DNA from: Pseudodesulfovibrio sp. 5S69
Lineage (GTDB): Bacteria > Desulfobacterota > Desulfovibrionia > Desulfovibrionales > Desulfovibrionaceae
Direction: 5' to 3'
NCBI RefSeq assembly: GCF_037094465.1
Contig: NZ_CP146609.1
Span: 3,963,501 to 4,027,500, forward strand
Length of the DNA: 64,000 nt
Every line of letters starts with the position of its first letter. Position 1 is the stretch's first letter. The notes beneath the pieces are model-generated. The model did no database searches. It was not told the DNA's origin and saw only the letters and a list, made by a program, of their open reading frames with translations. A program made the translations under genes and the position numbers. This document shows, one piece after another, positions 31,884 through 40,628 of the stretch.

Positions 31884-32480
31884 TCAGCAGCCCAGGACCT
31901 CGGGCTTGACCTTGGACAGGAACGAATAGGCAAAGCCGGTGATGACGCCCTCGATGGCCATGATGGGCAGGTGGGCGACGAACAGCGCCTGGGCCGCCCC
32001 GACGAACTCGTCCCCGGACAGGGCCAGGGCCGCGGCGGTCAGGGTGGCGCTGAGCAGCATGGCCAGGAACCCGCAGGCAAAGGCCCCGGCGAATCGGCTG
32101 CCCGCCCCGCGCAGCAGCATGGGCCGGAAGAGATAATAGCAGAGCACGGCGGGCGCGGCCATGTTGAAGCAGTTGACCCCGAGCACGGTCAGGCCGCCGT
32201 ACTGAAAGAGCACGGCCTGGAGGGCCAGGGCCACCAGGATGGACGGAAAGGCCGCCCAGCCCAGGACCACGCCGAGCAGGCCGCCCAGGATCAAGTGCGC
32301 GCTGGAAGGGCCGATGGGCACGTGGATGAGCGAGGCAATGAAAAACGTGGCGGACAGGATGGCCACGGACATGATCCGGTCGTAGTCGATCTTCCGCAGG
32401 CCGATGGCCGTTCCTGCCACGGTGAGCGCCGCTCCGCCCGCGAGTACCGGCCAGGATAGAACCCCTTCCGAGATGTGCAT
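31884..32480 (-). CDS. cbiM: Nickel/cobalt ECF transporter substrate-binding subunit CbiM
   Basis: This 198-residue membrane protein begins with MHISEGVLSWP: the N-terminal Met-His pair is the known metal ligand of CbiM/NikM. About six hydrophobic segments follow, with HVPIGPSSAHLILGGLLGVVLGW (residues about 52-75) and the family segment VAHLPIMAIEGVITGFAYSFL near the C-terminus. It captures Ni2+ or Co2+ for the transporter. With the NikR-like palindrome upstream, nickel is the more likely metal. Start 32480 is fixed by the conserved N-terminus. Confidence 0.93.
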   Translation of the reverse strand: MHISEGVLSWPVLAGGAALTVAGTAIGLRKIDYDRIMSVAILSATFFIASLIHVPIGPSSAHLILGGLLGVVLGWAAFPSILVALALQAVLFQYGGLTVLGVNCFNMAAPAVLCYYLFRPMLLRGAGSRFAGAFACGFLAMLLSATLTAAALALSGDEFVGAAQALFVAHLPIMAIEGVITGFAYSFLSKVKPEVLGC

Positions 32481-32543
32481 AGGACCCGCTTTTCGTAATC
32501 GCCGGTCAAACAACTACCCGGATTTCGAGAAGATTATACCAGC

Positions 32544-32571
32544 GTGTTAACAATTGGAAATTTGTATACAC
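32544..32571 (-). promoter_or_regulatory. NikR-like operator upstream of cbiM
   Basis: A spaced palindrome with half sites GTGTTAACAA (32544-32553) and TTGTATACAC (32562-32571), of the form GTGTNNACAA-N8-TTGTNNACAC, lies about 65-90 nt before the cbiM start. NikR operators in Desulfovibrio-type genomes use GTGTTAC half sites with a similar spacer, so this is a likely nickel-responsive site. It also faces the divergent HD gene. Confidence 0.55.
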
Positions 32572-32683
32572 CTGCTGCGACGTTTTTACAAGCGGTGTTT
32601 GCGCCCTCTCCGCGGGCGGGCGTATTGCCATCCCCGGCCCTTTCCGGCACTGTTGGTGCGCACAGCAACCAAAGGGAGCGTCC

Positions 32684-33931
32684 ATGTCGGTCATCATTCG
32701 AAAGAGCCTGCTCGAACTCATCTTTTCCGGCGCGTTCATGAAGCGCTGGAACGACAAGCTGCGGCCCATGGAGCTGGTGGAGGTGGACAAGCAGGGGCAC
32801 AAGATGATCGTGGCCTGGCTGCTCTTTTTGCTCAACTCGCGGGACATGGACGTGGCCCGCAAGCGGGCGCTCGGCGAGTCGATCATCGAAGGGGGCATCT
32901 TCGACTATCTCTATCGGCTGGTCATCACGGACATCAAGCCGCCGGTCTTCTATCGCATCAAGGAAAACGCCGACGACTACCGCACCCTGACCAACTGGGT
33001 GCTCAAGGAGCTGAACCCGCGCATCATGCCGCTGGGCAAGGACTTCATGCGCCGCATGGGCGAGTATCTGATGCACCCCGAAGACAGGGGGCTGGCCCGG
33101 CGCATCCTGCACGCCGCCCACCTGTACGCCAGCTACTCGGAGTTCAAGCTGCTCAAGTCCATCAACCGCATGGACCACGAGCTGACCGAGATCGAGCAGA
33201 GCTTCATCGACCGGCTGGAGGCCATGCGCGACCTGAACGGCGTGGCCGAACTGCTCGACGAGGACGGCACGGTACTCGGCGGGTTCGCGCGCATGTGCGG
33301 GCGGCTGCGGTTCCAGAAGCGCTGGTCCCAGACACCGCGCGTGCCCGAGACCTCGGTCCTGGGCCACATGTTCATCGTGGCCGCCTATTCCTGGTTCTTC
33401 TCCATGGAGGTCGGCGCGTGCCGCGCCCGCAGCCAGAACAATTTCTTCTCCGGCCTGTTCCACGACCTGCCCGAGCTGCTGACCAGAGACATCATCTCCC
33501 CGGTCAAGGCGGCCTCCCACGACATCAGCGAGCTGATCCACGAGTACGAGATCCTGGAGCTGCACCGGGTGGTCCTCAACCCTCTCAAGGAGGGCGGGTA
33601 CACCGACATCACCGAGCGGCTGGAATATTTCCTGGGTCTGGAGGTGGGCAGCGAATTCAAGGCCACCGTGGTCCTGGACGGCATCATTACCGAGGCCCCG
33701 GAATCCGACCTGGCCGGGAAGTTCAACCACGACACCCTGGACCCCAAGGACGGCCCCCTGCTCAAGGTCTCGGACTCCATCGCGGCCTATATCGAGGCCC
33801 ACACCGCGCTCAGGAACGGCATCTCCTCGGGTCAGCTGCACCACGCCCTGTACCGCATCCAGCAGACCTACAAGGAGCGCCCGGTGGTGGCCGGGGTCCA
33901 GGTCAGCGCCCTGCTGGCGGATTTCGACTAA
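32684..33931 (+). CDS. HD-domain hydrolase (YfbR-like nucleotidase family)
   Basis: This 415-residue protein has HD-type metal motifs: ETSVLGHMFIVAAYSWFFSMEVGA near residue 225 (first His), GLFHDLPELLTRDIISPVK near residue 262 (the HD pair), and a later DSIAAYIEAH near residue 362. The order H...HD...D fits the HD family related to 5'-deoxynucleotidase YfbR. The first 190 residues are an unrecognised helical region. The reaction is presumed to be phosphate-ester hydrolysis on nucleotides, without direct evidence. It is divergent from cbiM. Confidence 0.78.
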   Translation: MSVIIRKSLLELIFSGAFMKRWNDKLRPMELVEVDKQGHKMIVAWLLFLLNSRDMDVARKRALGESIIEGGIFDYLYRLVITDIKPPVFYRIKENADDYRTLTNWVLKELNPRIMPLGKDFMRRMGEYLMHPEDRGLARRILHAAHLYASYSEFKLLKSINRMDHELTEIEQSFIDRLEAMRDLNGVAELLDEDGTVLGGFARMCGRLRFQKRWSQTPRVPETSVLGHMFIVAAYSWFFSMEVGACRARSQNNFFSGLFHDLPELLTRDIISPVKAASHDISELIHEYEILELHRVVLNPLKEGGYTDITERLEYFLGLEVGSEFKATVVLDGIITEAPESDLAGKFNHDTLDPKDGPLLKVSDSIAAYIEAHTALRNGISSGQLHHALYRIQQTYKERPVVAGVQVSALLADFD

Positions 33932-34060
33932 GGTCCGCCACTGAGGGCCTATGCCCGAATCACCTCCGCCAAGGGACATTCCTTGCTCGAAATCACCCTT
34001 TTGGGCTAGGCTTAACGCCATAATATGCTGTTACCCACTACACCAAGCCGGACAGTGGAA

Positions 34061-34930
34061 ATGCGGCCATATCGCATCCTCCTGCTTGTCCTCCTCATGT
34101 CCCTCGGAGCTCAGGCTTCGGCACGGGCCATGGATAGGCTCATCCTCCCGGCGGACACCTCGCCCAAGGACACACGCTGGCAGTTTCCCATCAAGGCCCT
34201 GACCAAGGCCATGCAGGCCACGGAGGACACCGACGGCCCGTTCTCCATCGAACGGCACCGGTTGTCCATGCACTACGACCGCGCTCTGTACGAGCTGAGC
34301 GATGGCAATCTGATCAATGTCACCATCGCCTCGGCCAACAAAAGATGGGACCAGCGGGCAATTCCGGTGTGCGTTCCCATCTTCAGGGGGCTGAAAAGTT
34401 ACCGCCTGCTGCTGGTCAACAGCCACTCCCTCCACAGCTTCCACGACATTCGGACCCTGGAAGATTTACGCCCGTGTAGGGCCGGGGTAGTCTATCAATG
34501 GGCCACCGAAAACATTCTCGACAAGGCCGGATGCAAGCTGGTCAGGGCCTCGACTTACGAGGGGCTGTTCTCCATGCTCGCCGCCCGCCGCTTCGACTAC
34601 ATCCCGAGGGCTGTCAGCGACATCTATCGTGAAATCGAGATACGGACCAAGAAGAACCCGGACCTTCGCGTGGAGCCGACCCTGGCCCTCTACATCCCGA
34701 ACCCGCAGTACTTCTACGTCGCGCCCGCCTTTCCCCGCCTGGCCGACCGCATCCGGCGAGGCATGGGCATTATCGCAGCCAACGGGACCCAGGAGCGAAT
34801 ATTTCACGAGGCCTTCGACGAGGCTATTCGCCGGGCCGACCTCAACCACCGCCGCATCATCCGCATCGAAAACCCCGACCTGCCCGAAGACATCCCGCCG
34901 GACGACCCCATCCTGCGTATCCGACCGTGA
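34061..34930 (+). CDS. Periplasmic solute-binding protein-like, unknown ligand
   Basis: This 289-residue precursor has a signal peptide (MRPYRILLLVLLMSLGAQA, cleavage near ASARA). The rest follows a type II periplasmic-binding pattern: FRGLKSYRLLLVNSH, DIRTLEDLRPCRAGVVYQWATENILDKAG, and LFSMLAARRFDYIPRAVSDIYREI. Similar orphan proteins are common in sulfate reducers and lie apart from permease genes. The ATG at 34061 gives a normal signal peptide. An ATG at 34025 adds 12 residues. No transporter gene is adjacent. Confidence 0.68.
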   Translation: MRPYRILLLVLLMSLGAQASARAMDRLILPADTSPKDTRWQFPIKALTKAMQATEDTDGPFSIERHRLSMHYDRALYELSDGNLINVTIASANKRWDQRAIPVCVPIFRGLKSYRLLLVNSHSLHSFHDIRTLEDLRPCRAGVVYQWATENILDKAGCKLVRASTYEGLFSMLAARRFDYIPRAVSDIYREIEIRTKKNPDLRVEPTLALYIPNPQYFYVAPAFPRLADRIRRGMGIIAANGTQERIFHEAFDEAIRRADLNHRRIIRIENPDLPEDIPPDDPILRIRP

Positions 34931-35092
34931 CCCGTCCGCCCAGCACACGGTCCCCGGCGGCGATCTCCATGCATTGATGCGTGACGGACGACGGCGGACG
35001 CGAGGATTCCCGCGCCCGGCCAAAGAAAGGACGGATCATCGGATCGACCGCGTCAGGCCCGGCACGCGCCCGGCAGCACGCCGGGAGCCCGC

Positions 35093-36454
35093 CTAGAAGC
35101 CGACCGGGCAGCCGACGAACCGACGGCAGTAATCCATCCCCACATCCCCGAGCCCCATCTCCTTGGCGTTCTCGCGGCGGCTGCGCAGCGCCAGTTCCTG
35201 CACGTAGCCCGGCATTTCCGGGAACAGGCCCAGACAATGGGCGAGCGTCTCCCGACGGGACCCGTCGCCGCTCAGGTGGCGGTCCATGTTGTCCTCCACG
35301 TGCCGGGAATGCAGCAGCAGCGAGTGGGTGATGCAGGGCAGATACTCGGACGCGTCCTCTTCCTGGTAGCGCAGGCTGCACCGCTCCATGGCCCGCCGGG
35401 TCCCCTGGGACATGGGGTGCATGAAGCTCCAGGGAGTCAGGCGGCGGCTCAATTGCGGGGGGAGCATCCGGGTCTTGAGCCCGTGCGCCCCGGCGGCCCC
35501 GGCCCAGGTCTCGGGATAGATCTGGAAGATCAGGGGCCAGATCAGGCTGTAGGGGAACTCCCAGAAATCGTGGGAATAGCCGATCCGGCTGTGGTTGAAG
35601 AAAAGGCCGTCGGGCGAAAGCTTGGAAAAGATGTCGTCCGCGCTCCGCTTCTGGTCGCAGGCGTAGGCCAGGGCGTTGATGCTGACCAGGAGGTCGATGG
35701 CTCCCTCTTCGAAATCGAGGGGGGTGGAGATGTCGTGCTTGAGGAAGGTCAGGTTCGGCTCGTCAAAGGAGGTGCGGGCCATCTCCAGGGCGGCGTCCGA
35801 CAGTTCGAGCCCGAAGACCTGCGCATCGGGGTAGCACCGGGCCAGGCCCGCGGTGGTGTAGCCCAGGCCGCTGCCGAGGTCGACAATGAGCCGGGGCGGC
35901 CGGGGCAGGATCGGCTCGGCGAACCGTTCGACCAGGTGCGCGTAGTTGCCGGTATTGACTGCTGTCTTCCGGCCCCATTCCTCGGGCGGCGTGTCGGCCA
36001 GGAGGCTCTTGTCCCGGACCCAGGCCTGCTCGTTGTAGTTGACCGTGTTGCGCGGGATGGTCACGTGATATTCGCCCTCGCGGGGCTCCTGGGGCACGGC
36101 GCCGGTCAGTTGCCGGAACGGTATCAACTCGGCCTCCTCGCCCGTGGCCGCCGCATGATCGGCCAGGGCCGCTATGAAGACCGCCTTGTCGCCGCCGAGA
36201 TACAGCCAGTCCACTTCCTCCAGGCAATGCATGGGCTGCCGGAATTCACCGCGCAGAAGCGACATGACGAAGGGGAAGGCGAACGGCGTCCTGGCGTAGG
36301 CGTCGATCCCCTCGAAGGAGAGGAACATGCAGCGCAGGCCGCCGAGATCGAGTTCGGGTCGGGGCCTGCCCTTGCGGTTGGGGATGCGGGCTTCGAGGAT
36401 GCCGGGGAGCAGTCCGACGTAGTCGTCCATCGGGATATAGACTTTGGTAACCAT
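35093..36454 (-). CDS. Class I SAM-dependent methyltransferase with N-terminal extension
   Basis: This 453-residue protein has about 185 N-terminal residues without a recognised domain, then a Rossmann methyltransferase domain with motif I LIVDLGSGLGYTTAGLARCYPD (residues about 189-210), VFGLELSD as motif II and IDLLVSINALAYACD as motif IV. The C-terminal 150 residues contain several Cys. The substrate is unknown. The start at 36454 lacks a good ribosome site. A sigma-54-like promoter lies about 80-100 nt upstream, so it may be controlled by an activator. Confidence 0.75.
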   Translation of the reverse strand: MVTKVYIPMDDYVGLLPGILEARIPNRKGRPRPELDLGGLRCMFLSFEGIDAYARTPFAFPFVMSLLRGEFRQPMHCLEEVDWLYLGGDKAVFIAALADHAAATGEEAELIPFRQLTGAVPQEPREGEYHVTIPRNTVNYNEQAWVRDKSLLADTPPEEWGRKTAVNTGNYAHLVERFAEPILPRPPRLIVDLGSGLGYTTAGLARCYPDAQVFGLELSDAALEMARTSFDEPNLTFLKHDISTPLDFEEGAIDLLVSINALAYACDQKRSADDIFSKLSPDGLFFNHSRIGYSHDFWEFPYSLIWPLIFQIYPETWAGAAGAHGLKTRMLPPQLSRRLTPWSFMHPMSQGTRRAMERCSLRYQEEDASEYLPCITHSLLLHSRHVEDNMDRHLSGDGSRRETLAHCLGLFPEMPGYVQELALRSRRENAKEMGLGDVGMDYCRRFVGCPVGF

Positions 36455-36535
36455 GATTCACCATGCGAGCGGAGGTTGCGGCCGCCCCCTGTGGGGCGTG
36501 CCAAATTTTCCCACCGGGGGAGCCTCCGCGAGAGG

Positions 36536-36551
36536 TGCTAATAATGTGCCA
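36536..36551 (-). promoter_or_regulatory. Candidate sigma-54 promoter
   Basis: On the minus strand, TGGCAC-ATTAT-TAGCA differs from the consensus TGGCAC-N5-TTGCA at one base and keeps the GG and GC dinucleotides exactly 10 nt apart. It lies 82-97 nt before the methyltransferase gene. Confidence 0.5.
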
Positions 36552-36580
36552 AACAGGCTGAAGGGCGGGATTCCCGATGG

Positions 36581-37558
36581 CTACTCCGCCTCGGGCCGGA
36601 GCTCCCCGGCCTCGGTGACGAGCTTCACCCTGGTGACGATGCGTTTGGGGACCCGCCGGCCTTCGAGGGCGTCGCAGGCCGTGCTCACCCCGAGGTAGCC
36701 CATGCGGTAGGGCTGCTGGATCATGAAGGCGTCGATGAGCCCGTCGCGCAGGGCCTGGCGGATCTCCGGGGTCTGGTCGAAGACCAGAGCGTGGACCTTG
36801 TGCGCCAGGTTCACCTCGCGGAGCGCCTGGACGCACCCGATGGATAATCTTTCCGACGAGGCGAAGACGGCCGTGACGTCCGGGTGACGCCGCAGCAGGG
36901 CCAGGGTATGGTGGTAGGCATTGCCGGTGCTGACGCCGATGAACCCGGAGGCGATGAGTTCGGTGCCCGGTGACCGGGCCGCCATGGCTTCCGCAAAGCC
37001 CTCCTCCCGGTCAAGGGTGGACCCGTTGTCGTCCGAATGACGCAGGAGCAGCACAGCCCCATTGCCGCGGGTGCGCCCGAGCAGGTACGCTGCGGCCTCC
37101 CGCCCGGCCGCCTTGTTGTCCGTGGCGATGAAGCTGGTCAGCTTCACCCCTTTCATGGAAGAATCGATGCCCAACACGAGAGCGCCGCGTTGTCGGGCCT
37201 CGTTCAGGGTGTCGGCCAAGAGCGTGGTATGGGTCGGTGCGATGACGATGGCGTCGAACCTGCTCTGCATCTCCTCGGCGATGATGGCCCGTTGCGCCTT
37301 GGCCTCCTCATGGAGCATCGGCCCCCGGAAGACGACCTCCGCGCCCCGCTCCCTGCCCGCGTCCATGGCCCCCCGCTTGACGGCCTGCCAATACCGGCTC
37401 GATTCGGCCTTGGGAACGACCAGGACCTTGAATTCGCCGGCCATTGCGGCCGCCGGGAGTGAGGCCCAAAAGACAAGGCACAACAACACCTTCAGCAGGG
37501 ACGCTCCGCCCGCGTTGGCGCCGCGTCCGGCGCCGGATCGTCTCGACCTATCCGTCAT
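36581..37558 (-). CDS. Periplasmic sugar-binding protein, ribose/galactose (LacI-like) type
   Basis: This 325-residue precursor has a signal peptide (residues about 20-40, ending AAAMAGE) and a periplasmic-binding-protein type 1 domain: FKVLVVPKAESSRYWQAVKRGAMDAGRERGAEVVF at the N-terminus, IIAEEMQSRFDAIVIAPTH, GIDSSMKGVKLTSFIATDNKAAGREAA and the C-terminal QQPYRMGYLGVSTACDALEGRR. This fits ribose- or AI-2-type binding proteins. No permease or ATPase is nearby, so it may serve a chemoreceptor or a sensor kinase. It follows rlmD on the same strand. Confidence 0.85.
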   Translation of the reverse strand: MTDRSRRSGAGRGANAGGASLLKVLLCLVFWASLPAAAMAGEFKVLVVPKAESSRYWQAVKRGAMDAGRERGAEVVFRGPMLHEEAKAQRAIIAEEMQSRFDAIVIAPTHTTLLADTLNEARQRGALVLGIDSSMKGVKLTSFIATDNKAAGREAAAYLLGRTRGNGAVLLLRHSDDNGSTLDREEGFAEAMAARSPGTELIASGFIGVSTGNAYHHTLALLRRHPDVTAVFASSERLSIGCVQALREVNLAHKVHALVFDQTPEIRQALRDGLIDAFMIQQPYRMGYLGVSTACDALEGRRVPKRIVTRVKLVTEAGELRPEAE

Positions 37559-37644
37559 GGGTAAAACTCGCACCTTTTCATCTTCAAAATCATTACGCTC
37601 CGTTCCGTTGCGACCGGATCCCGGCCGGGAAACGGTCCTCCGGG

Positions 37645-39027
37645 CTATCTCAATTCCAGCAGCGCCACGGTCTCGATGTGGTGTGTGTGCGGGAACATGT
37701 CCACGGCGCGGGCGCGCTTGAGCGCGTATTTGTCCGAGAGCCGCTTCACGTCGCGGGCCAGGGTAGCAGGGTCGCAGGACACGGCGATGATCTTCGGGGA
37801 GCCCAGGTCCAGGATGGCCCGGGCCGTATTTTCGTGCAGGCCCGCGCGCGGCGGGTCGATGATCAGCACGTCGTTCTCGGGCAGCCCCTTGAGGTTGGCG
37901 GCGGTGTCCAGGGTGCCCACGGCGAACTCGCAGTTCTCCAGGCCGTTGAGCTTGGCGCTGGACCACGCCTTAGCCACCGCCTCCTCGCTGATCTCGAAGC
38001 CGATGACCCGCTCGACCTTGTCCGCCAGGAAGATGCCGATGGCGCCGATGCCGCAGTACAGATCGAGCACGGTCTCGGCCCCGGTGAACCCGCCGAACTC
38101 GCGGACGGTGCCGAACAGCTCGCCCGCGGCCGCGGTGTTGGTCTGGAAAAAGGCGTTGGGCCCGATGTGGTAGCGGGCCTGCCGATCATCGTGTTCGACC
38201 ATCTCCTCCACCGCGCGGGTCCCCAGGCGGAAGACCAACTTCTCGCCCACGGCCGCCAGGGAGCGGCGGGCGCGCGAGGAATGAACGAAGGAGGTCAGGT
38301 CCGGGAAACGGTCCACCAGAAGCTTGCCCAACTCCTCGGCCCGGGCGTAGTGGCGCGTCTCCTCGGCGGTGATCAGATGGACCATGATCTCGTTGAGTGC
38401 GGTGTGGCGGACGACCAGGTGCCGCCAGAAGCCGGCGTTCTCCGCGGGGTCGAAGGCGGGCAGGCCCGAGGCGCGGGCGAACTCGCGGGCCGCGCGCAGG
38501 ATCTCCACGTCCCGCCGGGCGCAGAGGTGGCACTCCTCGATGTCCAGGACCGGGGCGAGCCCCTTTCCCCCGGCCGGGAGGTTGGAGCGCAACCCCAGGT
38601 GCGGGCCGTCCGGACGTTGCTCAAAGGCGAACTCCATCTTGTTGCGGTAGTTCCAGACGGCGGGCGACGGCGCCGGAGCGTCCATGACGAACCCTTCCGC
38701 CCCGCCGATGCGCTTGAGGGCGTTCTCCACCTGGGCCGCCTTCTGGGCCACCTGCTCGGGGTAGTCCAGGTCCTGCACGGCGCAGCCGCCGCACTGGCCG
38801 AAATGCGGGCACTTGGGCTTCACGCGGTGGACGGACGGCGTGACCAGGGATTCGAGCGCGGCCTCGGCAAAGCGCTTCTTGGCCTTGACCACGCGGGCCG
38901 TGACCGTGTCGCCGGGCAGGCCGCCCGCCACGAACACGGCCATGCCGTCCACGTGGGCCACACCCCGGCCGCCAAAGGCCAGGGACTCGATGGAACATTT
39001 TATGATTTCGTCTTTCTGCAAGGGCAT
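37645..39027 (-). CDS. rlmD: 23S rRNA (uracil-C5)-methyltransferase RlmD-type
   Basis: This 460-residue protein has an N-terminal TRAM RNA-binding domain (residues 1 to about 60), a cysteine set typical of the 4Fe-4S cluster (CPHFGQCGGC near residue 73 plus CHLC near 168), and the class I SAM domain VLDLYCGIGAIGIFLADKVERVIGFEISEEAV near residue 325. The motif IIDPPRAGLH and the catalytic Cys in VSCDPATLARD mark the RlmD/TrmA uracil methyltransferase family. The target in RlmD is U1939 of 23S rRNA. RlmCD-type enzymes are an alternative. The start at 39027 has AGGAGG. Confidence 0.9.
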   Translation of the reverse strand: MPLQKDEIIKCSIESLAFGGRGVAHVDGMAVFVAGGLPGDTVTARVVKAKKRFAEAALESLVTPSVHRVKPKCPHFGQCGGCAVQDLDYPEQVAQKAAQVENALKRIGGAEGFVMDAPAPSPAVWNYRNKMEFAFEQRPDGPHLGLRSNLPAGGKGLAPVLDIEECHLCARRDVEILRAAREFARASGLPAFDPAENAGFWRHLVVRHTALNEIMVHLITAEETRHYARAEELGKLLVDRFPDLTSFVHSSRARRSLAAVGEKLVFRLGTRAVEEMVEHDDRQARYHIGPNAFFQTNTAAAGELFGTVREFGGFTGAETVLDLYCGIGAIGIFLADKVERVIGFEISEEAVAKAWSSAKLNGLENCEFAVGTLDTAANLKGLPENDVLIIDPPRAGLHENTARAILDLGSPKIIAVSCDPATLARDVKRLSDKYALKRARAVDMFPHTHHIETVALLELR

Positions 39028-39134
39028 GAAGCGCCTCCTGTGGTTCCGGGTATTCTCTATTGTGGCACGCCGGGACGCTGTATACAATGATTGGTCGCGG
39101 AAAGCGGGTTTGACACGGATCGGAGCGGCTGTCT

Positions 39135-39455
39135 ATGGTTTACGCCATGCTCGACAAGGCCACCGCCCTGCCCGCCCTGCTGCGCACACTCGACCGGTTG
39201 CCCCTGGGCCACGCCCTGGACCTGCGCACCTACAAGCGCAACCGCTCGGTGCTCGTCCGGCGCGTGGGCGAGGACGCCTTTGCCGTGGCCGAGGACGGCT
39301 TCCACCGCGAGGACTTCCGCGTCCCGTTCTCCGGCCTGAAAAAACTGCTCAAGACCCTGCTGAAGCGGGAGTTCCCCCGCTCGACCAAGATCCGGGTCTA
39401 CGATCTCGGCGCGGCCTGCGGCGAGGCCCTGCCCACGGGGCGCAAGGTCATATGA
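39135..39455 (+). CDS. Small paralogous protein 1 (KREFPRS family), unknown
   Basis: This 106-residue basic protein has no signal peptide, membrane helix or cysteine cluster. Its core RTYKRNRSVLVRRVG...HREDFRVPFSGLKKLLKTLLKREFPRSTKIRV closely resembles that of the next gene, so the two are tandem duplicates. The last codons overlap the next start (ATGA). No family was recognised. The conserved KREFPRS block may contact nucleic acid, but that is inference. The start at 39135 has GGAG 10 nt away. Confidence 0.75.
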   Translation: MVYAMLDKATALPALLRTLDRLPLGHALDLRTYKRNRSVLVRRVGEDAFAVAEDGFHREDFRVPFSGLKKLLKTLLKREFPRSTKIRVYDLGAACGEALPTGRKVI

Positions 39456-39727
39456 TCGACCTCGGCGCGGCCCTGTCCACGGCCCTCTCCCGGCTGAAGA
39501 AGCTGCCCGACGGCGCCGTGCTGGAGCTCCTGACCTTCAAGCGCGACCGCGGCGTGGCCGTACGCCGGGTCGGTGCGGCCTTCGAGGTCCGCGAATTCGG
39601 CTACCGGGACGAGACCGGCACCGAGGACGCCGCCGGGCTCCGCAAGCGGCTCAAGGCCATCCTCAAGCGGGAGTTCCCCCGGTCCAACAAGGTTCACCTG
39701 CGCGAACGCCGGGCGGAAGAACGCTAG
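39452..39727 (+). CDS. Small paralogous protein 2 (KREFPRS family), unknown
   Basis: This 91-residue protein is a paralog of the upstream gene. Shared elements in order are LKKLPDG, TFKRDRGVAVRRVG, the acidic and glycine stretch, then LKAILKREFPRSNKVHL. It starts four bases before the upstream stop (ATGA overlap), so the two are translationally coupled and probably act together, perhaps as a heterodimer. Its stop codon overlaps the stop of the convergent DUF3108 gene (CTAG, 39724-39727). Confidence 0.75.
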   Translation: MIDLGAALSTALSRLKKLPDGAVLELLTFKRDRGVAVRRVGAAFEVREFGYRDETGTEDAAGLRKRLKAILKREFPRSNKVHLRERRAEER

Positions 39728-40488
39728 CCCCTGGCGGGCGGGTAGTACTCGCGCAGGGTCATGGAGAAGTAGCCGACCACCACCTTGGACTTGACCTTGA
39801 CCGGGATGCGCCGTTCGTCGGCCGAGAACCAGACGTACAGCTCGGCCTTCTTGGACTTCTTGAACACCCCGGACAGGTGCTTGATGTCCAGGCGCACGCG
39901 AAAGGCCTCCACGTCGCCGATGCCGGTCTCCACGGTCTCCTTGTCCTCCACGAAGGCCTTGCCCACCACCGACACCTTGCCGTCCGACACGTTGGCGTCG
40001 AACTCCATGCCCTTGTACAGGGGCTGCTTGCGGAAGGCGAACAGGATGGACATGGGGTCGAAGACGTCCTCGGGCTGGTCCAGGGTGTGCTGGAGCGTGC
40101 CCCTGGCCCAGCGGTAGGACTTGCCGGCCTTTCTGTCGAAGACCAGCTCCACCTTCTTGTGGTAGGAGCCCTCGTTCTGATCCTTCTTGTAGCGCAGAGC
40201 GTAGTTCACATCCATGTCGGTCCAGGCCTCCATGGTGTCCCGGACCTTGTAGAAGTTGTCCACCCAGCCCAGGGTCCGGGCCTTGGCGAAGAAGTAGCGG
40301 GCGGGCTCGCCGTCCATCTTCGTGTCCGCCATGCAGAGCAGCTCGGCCTTGCCCGCGTGGATCACGGTCCAGTAGATGTCGTAATAGAGCCTTTCGCCCG
40401 GTCCGAAAGGAGGGGACGGGTCCTCTGCGGACAGGGCCGGAACGGCCAGGAGGCATACCAAAACGGCGGTCAGGAGAATTTTACGCAT
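39724..40488 (-). CDS. DUF3108 domain secreted protein
   Basis: This 254-residue precursor has a signal peptide (residues 1-20, ending ALSA). The DUF3108 pattern follows: FGPGERLYYDIYWTVIHAGKAELL (residues about 28-51), ARYFFAKARTLGWVDNFYKVRDTMEAWTD, then DPMSILFAFRKQPL and LYVWFSADERRIPVKVKSKVVVGYF at the end. This periplasmic or outer-membrane-associated family has no proven function. It overlaps the stop of the preceding plus-strand gene by four bases. Confidence 0.88.
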   Translation of the reverse strand: MRKILLTAVLVCLLAVPALSAEDPSPPFGPGERLYYDIYWTVIHAGKAELLCMADTKMDGEPARYFFAKARTLGWVDNFYKVRDTMEAWTDMDVNYALRYKKDQNEGSYHKKVELVFDRKAGKSYRWARGTLQHTLDQPEDVFDPMSILFAFRKQPLYKGMEFDANVSDGKVSVVGKAFVEDKETVETGIGDVEAFRVRLDIKHLSGVFKKSKKAELYVWFSADERRIPVKVKSKVVVGYFSMTLREYYPPARG

Positions 40489-40628
40489 GCCACATAGTCG
40501 CCACGAACCGCGCCCAAGTCAAGGACACCCCGTAAACACGCCGTTGTAATGGACAAATATCCGTACACGCGGTACGAGAGGCAAAGAAGAGGCCCTGACT
40601 CAAGCAAGTTATCGGAGGAATAGCCCCT

